DNA from: Chryseobacterium sp. R2A-55
GTDB taxonomy: Bacteria; Bacteroidota; Bacteroidia; Flavobacteriales; Weeksellaceae
DNA length: 64,000 bases
Direction: 5' to 3'
NCBI RefSeq assembly: GCF_021401085.1
Contig: NZ_JACBFP010000010.1
Coordinates: 43,709-107,708 of the forward strand
Below are positions 38,601-45,748 of this stretch, in pieces. The notes beneath the pieces were generated by a model. The model was not told the DNA's origin. It saw only the letters and a list, made by a program, of their open reading frames with translations, and ran no database searches. Each line of letters starts with the position of its first letter. Position 1 is the first letter of the stretch. The position numbers and the translations under genes are program-made.

Positions 38601-40327
38601 TCAAATTCTGGAAGCAGAACGTCCCTTTTCAAACGGTAAGGTTCAAATTTCGCCAAAAACTCTGTATAGGCTTCAAAAGCATCCGGAAAGGCCCGGAATG
38701 TCTGCTTTAATTCTGCCTCATCCTTCATGTAAAATTCAGTGGTTGGAAGTCCTCTCCTCTTACCAAAACCTTTTCCAATTGGGGATGAAAGTTTCTCACC
38801 ATCTTTGATGCAACACAAAATATCCTGAATATGGGCATCCTCTTTTTCGGTGTAGAAGGTTTCATTTTGGGCAAGAATTTTCACTTGGTATTTGTCTGCC
38901 AATTCCAGTAAAACCTCGTTCAAATGGTCTTCTTCTTCTACTTCATGGTTCTGAATCTGAACATAGAAATCATCCCCAAAAGTCTCCTTCCACCATTTGA
39001 AAACCTCCTCCCCTTTTTGTTCGCCATATTCTAAAATGGTGTCTGGAACATCGCCATTAATTCCTGCTGTCAACGCAATGAGGTCTTCCTTATATTCGGC
39101 GATCATCGCTTTTGAAATTCTGGGAACACCAAAATAGAAACCGTTTACATAACCTAAACTCGATAGTTTGGTGAGATTTTTATAGCCATTGAAATTTTTG
39201 GCCAGCAGCACCACATTGGTTCTTCGGTCCGGATCGTCCTTGGTAAACTGTTTTTGTTCAGGTCGGTCGGAAATATAGAATTCTGAACCCACAATGGGCA
39301 CGAAATCATATTTTTGACCCAAAAATTTAGCCTTATTTTTTTGAAACTGCTTTTCTTCCTCCTCATCACGGGGTTTGTCTTTTTCGGTATCGTAGGTTAC
39401 ATTGAACTTTTTGCACTCAGAATTCCAGTTTTCAATTTCTGCAATGAACTTAAAGGCGCCCATCATATTTCCTAAATCCACAATTCCAATGGCCGGAAAA
39501 TTATTCTTTTTGGCTTTTTCCAAAAGATCTGAAATATCCGTGGAAGCCTGCAATGAGGAATAAATACTGTGATTGTGGAAATTGAAATAATCACCCAAAT
39601 CCACTTCATCGGTATCGCCGAAATCGACTGTCTTTTTCTTTTTCGAGGCTGCAACCTGTCTTCGAATAATGATAGGAAATGGCTTGAACGGATTCGGATG
39701 AGATTTAATGAAATGCTGTAATTGGTCCTCCGAAATTTTCAGGTGTGAGGCGGGAAAAAGCCCGATTCTCATCATTTCGAAGAAAATCTGTGCGGTGGCG
39801 TTCACATCTGCAGCGGCATTGTGCGCTTCATCAAACTCTTCATCGAACAATATTTTGAAAAGTTCCTGGAGTTTCGGGGATTTGAATTTTCCACTTTTTC
39901 CACCCGGAAGCCTGCAAAATTCCGTTCCCTGCAACATGGTGTCTGCGGAAGGAATTTCTGACAGGGAATTTTCCAAGTTTTTCCTATAAAATTCGGCTCC
40001 CACGATTTTGTAGTCGAAATCAATATTGTGTCCGGCAACAATTTCCGCTTTCTTCAACACTTGTTGAAATTCTTCCAAAACCTCCTTTAAATCACGCCCT
40101 TCCTCATTGGCCAGTTTGGTGGAAATTCCATGAATTCGAGATGCTTTAAAGGGAATGTCAAAACCTTCCGGCTTGATGATATAATCCTGATTTTCAAGCA
40201 GATTTCCGTCTTTGTCATGAAGTTGCCAAGCAATCTGCACCATTCTGGGCCAATTCTCGGAATCGGTCAGTGGAGCATTGAAATTTTTAGGTAAACCGGT
40301 GGTTTCGGTGTCGAATATTAAATACAT
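35654..40327 (-). CDS. dnaE: DNA polymerase III alpha subunit with N-terminal proofreading exonuclease
   Basis: This is the replicative polymerase, 1557 residues. Residues 1-185 are a DnaQ-type 3'-5' exonuclease: FDTETTG (Asp6, Glu8), GHNIDFDYK and HNAAADVNAT give the DEDDh catalytic set. A linker leads to the PHP domain near residue 248 (FNFHNHSIYSSLQAS keeps the HxH pair). The polymerase active site is PDIDIDFDDEGRD at about 695-707 with the third Asp in KMDFLGLRTLT. Helix-hairpin-helix and OB domains end the protein. Joining epsilon-like exonuclease to alpha removes the need for a separate DnaQ. I recall this layout from other flavobacteria, so it is a lineage feature. Confidence 0.96.
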   Translation of the reverse strand: MYLIFDTETTGLPKNFNAPLTDSENWPRMVQIAWQLHDKDGNLLENQDYIIKPEGFDIPFKASRIHGISTKLANEEGRDLKEVLEEFQQVLKKAEIVAGHNIDFDYKIVGAEFYRKNLENSLSEIPSADTMLQGTEFCRLPGGKSGKFKSPKLQELFKILFDEEFDEAHNAAADVNATAQIFFEMMRIGLFPASHLKISEDQLQHFIKSHPNPFKPFPIIIRRQVAASKKKKTVDFGDTDEVDLGDYFNFHNHSIYSSLQASTDISDLLEKAKKNNFPAIGIVDLGNMMGAFKFIAEIENWNSECKKFNVTYDTEKDKPRDEEEEKQFQKNKAKFLGQKYDFVPIVGSEFYISDRPEQKQFTKDDPDRRTNVVLLAKNFNGYKNLTKLSSLGYVNGFYFGVPRISKAMIAEYKEDLIALTAGINGDVPDTILEYGEQKGEEVFKWWKETFGDDFYVQIQNHEVEEEDHLNEVLLELADKYQVKILAQNETFYTEKEDAHIQDILCCIKDGEKLSSPIGKGFGKRRGLPTTEFYMKDEAELKQTFRAFPDAFEAYTEFLAKFEPYRLKRDVLLPEFDIPEKFRSEEDKIDHGKRGENAYLRDLTYEGAKKRYGELSDTIKERLDFELDVIANTGYPGYFLIVQDFCKQAREMGVWVGPGRGSAAGSAVAYCIGITNVDPIEYDLLFERFLNPERISMPDIDIDFDDEGRDKIIKWVVDKYGKTNVAQIITYSVLGGKSAIKDAGRVLDVSIPETNNIAKLIPSTPGMNIAKALSKFEKLSPEDKMLVQEMKDILEHPNPEDERFKVLSAAQKMEGCIRNTGIHACGVIITPEDISNLVPITIAAKDADILVSQFDNSVAESAGLLKMDFLGLRTLTIIKHAVRLIKQKHGVEIDIDKIPLTDAKTFQLFKEGRTIGIFQYESPGMQKYMRELKPTDFSDLIAMNALYRPGPIKYIPNFINRKHGLEEVVYDLEETKEYLQETYGITVYQEQVMLLSQKLANFTKGEADTLRKAMGKKQKAVLDKMYPKFIEGGKSNNLDEEKLNKIWKDWEAFAEYAFNKSHSTCYALIAYQTAYLKANYPAEYMASVMSNNINNTSQITLFMEDCQNMGVDVLGPDVNESQYEFAVNEKGQIRFGLGAIKGIGEGPSEAIVQARKHERFKNIYDFFERVPSTQINKRVAESLVFAGAFDEVDKYHRAQYFDIDNSGRTNIERLLKYGQSFQEGKNEIENSLFADFANEVQIEQPKINPAPEWQNLNKLNKEKEIIGFYLSAHPLDEYKFQYQFIQGALAKKEILEGKKDNLEELEKVILAVDASEQSDLDEDLIDVPIDISDEEDAIIEEPTKVVEARGSFNFLNLNEVESFKETVFGKQPDLFSDEKLSWKEKQAIRNNAPEYMVAGMVTEYTVRDGKNSGEKVAFITLEDYSGSYGFRLGDRDYMRLRDKIDVQRFVIFKIKFSQSKDGRVFVNVADVIDLKEAFDKFAKSLSVVVNIQDLRKDDITFFKNMINESKGEQKLQFYVKNPEDNSHIELRSLQSNIHINGDLLQIFNVESKFQIYLN

Positions 40328-40480
40328 AAATTATGATGCAAGAACCCAATAAATGAACCAATTTAAAGCTCATCATTTGTGCTAATAATTGGTAAAAGTA
40401 GCGGAAAAAAGACTGAAAAAAAAATCGGGTTTTCCACATTTTGATTTGAAAATTCAGTTCAAAATGAGAAAGGCAAATGC

Positions 40481-43213
40481 TTAAGCATTCCACGTTTGTT
40501 TTTCAGTCTCCACAAAATTTTCATCAGGATTAAGAATTTTCAAAATCACATTTTTTACCGATTCCATCGGAGTTTCAAGGTTTGATTTGGTGATTTCGGT
40601 TTCCCCGAAAATCGCCAGATTTTGTACGCCTTTATTCACTTCTGCAAAACTCCAGATTCCGCATTGTACCGCATGATCCACTGTTTCTTTCTTATTTAAT
40701 ACCGAGTAAGCATAAATGGAAAGCTGCATCGCCTGTTTGTAATCGTCGCGCAGGAAAAGCTGATGCAACTTCTCTTTCTCTTCTTCATTTTTTGCGGCTT
40801 TGATGGAAAGGTTTTTGGTTTTTGCGGTTTTAAAATCGATGATCCGTATATTTCCGTTTAAGCGGTCGATTCGGTCAATGAATCCGTAAAAATTTACTTC
40901 ATCGGTCTTTTCCTCATTAAGGTAAAACTGAATTTGATCAAAATTTCCTTCCACATCGATAATTTCCAGGGAATTTCCCGATTCTATAAGTTTTTTGTCA
41001 AAGTCCAAAATGCTTCGCACCACTCTTTCTGCAATGGATTTGTGGATATAGTTCATTCCCCTTTCATAAAACTCAGGTTGATGTTTCAGTTCCAAAATCG
41101 CTTTATCCATAGCATTATTAATCGCTTCATTTGAAAGTTGTAAATCATTAACAGTCAGTTTTTTACCTATCAGTTCTTTATAGATAAACTGCAAAGTAAA
41201 ATGCACCAAACTTCCATAATTTCTCTGTGAAAGTTCTTCTTCGATTTCGACACTTTCTTTGGTTTTCAAAATTTTGGTCAAATAGAAATCAATCGGATTA
41301 TAGATGAAGGAATTAAGATGTGAAGCAGAAACTCTGGATTTCCATTCCTGCAATTTTTCAAGTACTGCAGGTGTTTTTTCAATGGTCATCGGTTCTTGGT
41401 TGATCGGTTCGGAACTGTTTTCGATCACCACTTTTTTAAGCTCATGGAAATGATCCTCAATTTCCAACTGCGTGATGAAACGGCTTTGTTCACCAATGTT
41501 TACACCGGAACTCAATGCGTTAAAAAGCAGATATACTTTTTTGGAATCCTGAATTAAACGGTAAAAATGATAGGCATAAATGCTGTCGTTTTCCAGGAAA
41601 GTATGCAGCCCAAAATGTTGCCGCACATCAAACGGAATATAGGTATTCTGGGAGTTACCGAGCGGAAGTTTTCCCTCATTGACCGACAACAAAATGATAT
41701 TTTCAAAATTCAAAAGCCGCGATTCCAATAGTCCCATCACCTGCAAACCACGAAGCGGTTCGCCTTGAAAATCAATAGTTTCCGAATTGACCAATTGATT
41801 GATCAAAACCTCCAAAGTTTCCATCTTTATGGCGAAAGAATAGGGAGTGATCTGGTTTTTGATGATCTTGAAACTTTTTTCAAAATGGGCGATATTTTCA
41901 TATAAAATATCGTATATTTCACTGAATTTTAAGATGTTGCAAAAAGAAATCAACTCATTCAAAAACGAATTCGAAGACTCTGCTTTTACCAGAAGATTAA
42001 AATAGGAAACCCTGGAAAGCAGCTCGCCAAAGAGTTTCTTTGAAATATATACGATATTTCTTTCCTCAATGACCGCTTTGAAATTGGCAATTATTTCAGC
42101 ATCGCTTTCATTATTTGGGATCTCCTCTAAAATCGAGAGAACATCTTTGTAATAATAAGAGGAATCCTTTTTCTCTAACTGTTTCTGAAGGTAGAACAGG
42201 TTTTTCATCGCATTGCTGAAACTTAAGTTCTTCAGCGGAAAACCCATGGTAATGTTCAACTGTGGAACGGTGCTCAATGCGTCTAAGCTTGCAGGCAAAA
42301 GGTTTTCATCTAAAAGAATTACTGCAGTTTTGGATAAATCCTGGTCGGAAAACTGGCTTAAGATTTTAGGTAAGACTTTGGTTTGGGTGATATTTCCCGA
42401 AACTTCGTAGATTTTGATTTCCTTCGGTTGCAAGAAATCGTTTTCAATCCAGTGGAAATCCCTGCTGTAATTGAATTCCTTCCAAGTTTTGAGTGCTCTC
42501 AGGAATTTCCCGGCTTCTTGTCTTTCGTCATTGACATAATATTCATCTGCCTGGAAAAAACATTGCGCTTTGTCTTGCTGAAGCAGGTTTCGGACTAGTT
42601 TTTCTTCTACAGGAGTTAAGGCGTTGAATCCACAAAAAACAAATTTCCGATGGGTTTCAGCGGCGAAATTTGAAATCTTATGTTTTGCCGATTCGTGGAT
42701 CATTCCCGAAGTGGCGATATTTTCTGACTGTAATCCGGACTTTAGCAAAGGCAAAAACAATTTCATTTTCTGCCAAAAATTGAGGAATTTTTTTCTTGCG
42801 GAATCTTCGGAATCACCAAGATTTTCAGACCAGTTTTTGATTCTTTCCTCATCAAACATGTATTCCAAAACAGCATTGTCGTTTTCCGAAAATTTCAGCA
42901 TATCGTCCCAATCTTTGGCGATGGTGGGAAACCATTTCAAGAAGCCGGCAAAATCTTCGGAGGGCTGTATTCCGCGATAGATATCGAAGGCGAACAACCA
43001 CAATCCGATTCCCTGCAGAAGCTGTTTTCCAGAGATTTCCTGAATGAGATCTTCAATAGTGAAAAAGTTTGGCAAAAATCCCTGATATTGTTTTTCTTTC
43101 AAAATTTCTTTGATGAATACAATCGGTCGCTTTCCGGGAAGAACGAAATCGAAAGTGGACAAGTCCTTGTTTTCGGACAGGAGTTCGGTAATAATCTTGC
43201 TGAGGAATTTCAT
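40481..43213 (-). CDS. AddB-like PD-(D/E)XK nuclease
   Basis: This 910-residue protein resembles AddB, the inactive-helicase/nuclease partner of AddA in double-strand break resection. The N-terminal half is helicase-like without a Walker A lysine that I can see (FDFVLPGKRPIVFIKEIL at the start). The C-terminal nuclease has GFIDRIDR followed by IRIIDFKTAKTK, the Asp and Lys of the PD-(D/E)XK site, at about residue 790-815. The iron-sulfur cysteines of Bacillus AddB are not visible. An AddA gene is not adjacent in this window, so pairing must be checked elsewhere in the genome. Confidence 0.85.
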   Translation of the reverse strand: MKFLSKIITELLSENKDLSTFDFVLPGKRPIVFIKEILKEKQYQGFLPNFFTIEDLIQEISGKQLLQGIGLWLFAFDIYRGIQPSEDFAGFLKWFPTIAKDWDDMLKFSENDNAVLEYMFDEERIKNWSENLGDSEDSARKKFLNFWQKMKLFLPLLKSGLQSENIATSGMIHESAKHKISNFAAETHRKFVFCGFNALTPVEEKLVRNLLQQDKAQCFFQADEYYVNDERQEAGKFLRALKTWKEFNYSRDFHWIENDFLQPKEIKIYEVSGNITQTKVLPKILSQFSDQDLSKTAVILLDENLLPASLDALSTVPQLNITMGFPLKNLSFSNAMKNLFYLQKQLEKKDSSYYYKDVLSILEEIPNNESDAEIIANFKAVIEERNIVYISKKLFGELLSRVSYFNLLVKAESSNSFLNELISFCNILKFSEIYDILYENIAHFEKSFKIIKNQITPYSFAIKMETLEVLINQLVNSETIDFQGEPLRGLQVMGLLESRLLNFENIILLSVNEGKLPLGNSQNTYIPFDVRQHFGLHTFLENDSIYAYHFYRLIQDSKKVYLLFNALSSGVNIGEQSRFITQLEIEDHFHELKKVVIENSSEPINQEPMTIEKTPAVLEKLQEWKSRVSASHLNSFIYNPIDFYLTKILKTKESVEIEEELSQRNYGSLVHFTLQFIYKELIGKKLTVNDLQLSNEAINNAMDKAILELKHQPEFYERGMNYIHKSIAERVVRSILDFDKKLIESGNSLEIIDVEGNFDQIQFYLNEEKTDEVNFYGFIDRIDRLNGNIRIIDFKTAKTKNLSIKAAKNEEEKEKLHQLFLRDDYKQAMQLSIYAYSVLNKKETVDHAVQCGIWSFAEVNKGVQNLAIFGETEITKSNLETPMESVKNVILKILNPDENFVETEKQTWNA

Positions 43214-43250
43214 AGCTATTTAAAAACTGAAAAATACGGATTTTAAGGCA

Positions 43251-43283
43251 AAAAAAACATTAGGAACCAAAATTTCCTAATGT
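43251..43283 (-). terminator. Terminator of the small lipoprotein gene at 43313
   Basis: ACATTAGGAA and TTCCTAATGT pair around a short loop, with T following on the minus strand. Confidence 0.9.
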
Positions 43284-43312
43284 CTTTAATGGTAATTTCG
43301 TGCTAAACTGAA

Positions 43313-43729
43313 CTAGTAAACCTTAATGTTTTTCTGGATCCAAACGTTTTGTCCGCCAGAATCTTTTCCGTTCCAGAATTTAAACGTGTAGTTGCCTACT
43401 TTTTGCGGTTGAAATCTAATTTCCTGATAACGAGTTACTTGTTCACCACATGATGCATCCGTCTTAAATTTGTAGGAAGTCACATTTCGGGTAAACTCAT
43501 CCACGTGGATGTAGTCATAACCGTAAAAACCTTCACATTTTGACTGTAGATTGGAATAAGTCCAAATTTTCATGATCGAAGTAACCTCCATGGAATCTTT
43601 GGGAATATTCACGCTGTCGATTTTTACCGGATCGATACTTTTTACTTCGTCTCCCATTCGGTCATCTTTGCAGCTGGTCAGAGAAAGTGCTGCGAGAAGT
43701 GGAATAGCAAATAAAGTTGTCTTTTTCAT
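43313..43729 (-). CDS. Unknown lipoprotein
   Basis: The 138-residue protein has a lipoprotein signal (FAIPLLAALSLTSC, Cys20 lipidated). Two cysteines in the mature part (SKCEGFYGYDY and DASCGEQVTRY) may form a disulfide. The rest reads as an all-beta domain. An internal stretch (EIRFQPQKVGNYTFKFWNG) resembles beta-sandwich modules that bind ligands. I did not recognise the family. It lies between an AddB-like gene and rsmG on the same strand, with its own terminator. Confidence 0.75.
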   Translation of the reverse strand: MKKTTLFAIPLLAALSLTSCKDDRMGDEVKSIDPVKIDSVNIPKDSMEVTSIMKIWTYSNLQSKCEGFYGYDYIHVDEFTRNVTSYKFKTDASCGEQVTRYQEIRFQPQKVGNYTFKFWNGKDSGGQNVWIQKNIKVY

Positions 43730-43779
43730 TGATTCAAATTTTTATTTAAACGTAAAAAAATAATCAGTTATTGTAAGGT

Positions 43780-44415
43780 TTACGAATTGAAATTACCTTT
43801 AGATAAATATACTACTTTTTTGGTTTCAAAAAAAGCTCCTTCAAAAATATTTTTAAGGTTGAAGATCTCTACTTTTAATCCCGCCAATTCCTCCGCCAAA
43901 TCGCCACCTTTCAAATATAGAACTCCATTGTGTTTTGGGTTGAACTGCTCTTTTTCGAATTTGCCCTTTAACCACCGAAGGAAAACCGGCATTTGAGTGA
44001 CGGCTCTGCTCACCACGAAATGAAATTTCTCCTTCAGACTTTCAGCCCTTCCATGAACTGCGACGACATTCTTTAAGCCCAATTCTTCAGCAACCGCTTT
44101 TACCACAGTTATTTTTTTGCCAATTGAATCAACCAGCGTGAACTGGACTTCCGGAAAAAGAATCGCCAGAGGAATTCCCGGAAAACCGCCCCCAGTTCCT
44201 ATATCCAAAACTTTTGTTCCGGGTGCGAATTCCATTACCTTTGCTATTCCGAGCGAATGTAGCACGTGCTTTTCATAGAGTGAATCCATGTCTTTTCTGG
44301 AAATGACGTTGATTTTTTCATTCCATTCCGAATACAATTTTCCCAATTTCTGAAACTGGTTTTTCTGTTCTTCGGAAAGGTCCGGGAAATATTTTTTTAC
44401 GAGTTGATCAGGCAT
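43780..44415 (-). CDS. rsmG: 16S rRNA m7G527 methyltransferase
   Basis: RsmG methylates N7 of G527 in 16S rRNA with S-adenosylmethionine. Loss of it gives low-level streptomycin resistance in other species. The 211-residue protein has the SAM motif VLDIGTGGGFPGIPLAI, then FTLVDSIGKKITVVKA and the late VSRAVTQM. The N-terminal NVISRKDMDSLYEKHVLHSLG is also a signature. The length is normal. Confidence 0.95.
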   Translation of the reverse strand: MPDQLVKKYFPDLSEEQKNQFQKLGKLYSEWNEKINVISRKDMDSLYEKHVLHSLGIAKVMEFAPGTKVLDIGTGGGFPGIPLAILFPEVQFTLVDSIGKKITVVKAVAEELGLKNVVAVHGRAESLKEKFHFVVSRAVTQMPVFLRWLKGKFEKEQFNPKHNGVLYLKGGDLAEELAGLKVEIFNLKNIFEGAFFETKKVVYLSKGNFNS

Positions 44416-44465
44416 TTCTATGGATTTCTGGCAAAATTAAATAAATGAAACTATATTTTATGGTT

Positions 44466-44495
44466 TTGAAAACTTAAAAAAAGAATTTACCTTTG
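44466..44495 (+). promoter_or_regulatory. Promoter TTG-N19-TACCTTTG for the aminotransferase gene
   Basis: TTG at 44466-44468 and TACCTTTG at 44488-44495 are spaced by 19 bases, a complete Bacteroidota promoter. The open frame reaches back to 44493, inside this promoter, so ATG 44514 is the start. Confidence 0.7.
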
Positions 44496-44513
44496 GAAAC
44501 ATTTAAAAATCTT

Positions 44514-45713
44514 ATGGAAAAATATTCGCAACGGTTGCAAAGGATGAGTTTTTCACAAACCTTCGTGATGAGCAACAAGGTGAGAGAAATGAAAGCAAAA
44601 GGAATCGATGTGATCAGTTTGACATTGGGGGAACCCGATTTCGACGTGCCGGAAAACATTAAAAAGGCCGCTTTTGACGCCATTGATAATAATTTCAGTC
44701 ATTACTCCCCTGTCCCGGGATTTTTGGATTTGAGGGAAGCAGTGTGCGAAAAACTGAAGCGCGACAACAACCTGGATTATCTCCCAAAACAAATCTGTGT
44801 TTCAAACGGTGCCAAACAATCCATTCTGAACGTTTTGGCTTCGATCATTGATGACGGCGACGAAGTGATTCTTCCGGCTCCGTACTGGGTGAGTTATGAT
44901 GAAATGGTAAAAATGATGGGCGGAACCTCCGTTTTTGTGGAAACCTCTATCGAAAACGATTTTAAGATGACGGCGGAACAACTTGAAAAAGCAATCACGC
45001 CAAAAACAAAGGCACTCCTCTATTCTTCACCGTGCAATCCTTCGGGAAGTTTCTACACTTATGAGGAACTTGAAAAAATAGCGAATGTAATTGCGAAATA
45101 TCCGCAGATCACAATCATTTCCGATGAAATTTATGAACGGATCAATTATGACGGAAAACATACTTCAATTGCGGAATTTCCGCAGGTTTATGAGCAAACC
45201 GCAGTAATCAACGGAATGTCTAAAGCTTATGCCATGACCGGTTGGAGAATCGGTTATTCAGCGTGTCCAAACTGGTTGGCTCAAGCCTGCGAAAAAATCC
45301 AGGGACAGATGACTTCCGGACCGAACACGGTGGCTCAAAAAGCGTCTGTAAAGGCTTTGAAAACCGATCCTTCGGAATATGATTATATGATTAAGGAATT
45401 CGGGAAACGCCGGGAAATCGTTTACGAATTGCTGAAGGAGGTTCCCCATTTTAAGATTAATTATCCGAAAGCGGCATTTTACTTTTTCCCTGATATTTCC
45501 TATTATTGCGGCAAAACGTTGAATGGGACCTACATCAAAGATGCCGATGATTTTGCGATGTTCCTTTTGGATGAAGCGCATGTGGGAACAGTGGGCGGAG
45601 TTTCATTTGGAAATCCACATTGTATCCGTTTTTCTTATGCCACTTCAGAGGAAAATCTGCGCGAAGCAATGAGAAGACTGAAGGAGTGTCTGGAAAATGT
45701 GCAGATTGGGTAA
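44514..45713 (+). CDS. PLP-dependent aminotransferase, class I, aspartate-type
   Basis: The 399-residue fold-type I enzyme transfers an amino group between an amino acid and a 2-oxoacid. The PLP lysine is Lys237 in NGMSKAYAMTGWRIGY. Other cofactor residues lie in SNGAKQSI, NPCNPSGSFYT-like (SSPCNPSGS) and ISDEIYERI. Bacterial type I-b aspartate aminotransferases have this wording. Aromatic or other substrates are possible. ATG 44514 is chosen from the promoter position. A strong hairpin follows the stop. Confidence 0.93.
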   Translation: MEKYSQRLQRMSFSQTFVMSNKVREMKAKGIDVISLTLGEPDFDVPENIKKAAFDAIDNNFSHYSPVPGFLDLREAVCEKLKRDNNLDYLPKQICVSNGAKQSILNVLASIIDDGDEVILPAPYWVSYDEMVKMMGGTSVFVETSIENDFKMTAEQLEKAITPKTKALLYSSPCNPSGSFYTYEELEKIANVIAKYPQITIISDEIYERINYDGKHTSIAEFPQVYEQTAVINGMSKAYAMTGWRIGYSACPNWLAQACEKIQGQMTSGPNTVAQKASVKALKTDPSEYDYMIKEFGKRREIVYELLKEVPHFKINYPKAAFYFFPDISYYCGKTLNGTYIKDADDFAMFLLDEAHVGTVGGVSFGNPHCIRFSYATSEENLREAMRRLKECLENVQIG

Positions 45714-45721
45714 TTAAAGCA

Positions 45722-45746
45722 TTGTTAGCGCTTGAAGCGCTAACAA
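45722..45746. terminator. Hairpin between convergent aminotransferase and parC genes
   Basis: TTGTTAGCGCT and AGCGCTAACAA are perfect complements around a TGA loop. It ends two bases from the parC stop. There is only a weak T tract, but the symmetric stem between convergent genes fits a shared terminator. Confidence 0.72.
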
Positions 45747-45748
45747 AG

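Noticed and set aside
40476..40489. Perfect palindrome AATGCTTAAGCATT at the end of the AddB-like gene
   Set aside because: It is formed mostly by the last codons and stop and has no T tract; too short to call as a terminator or operator.
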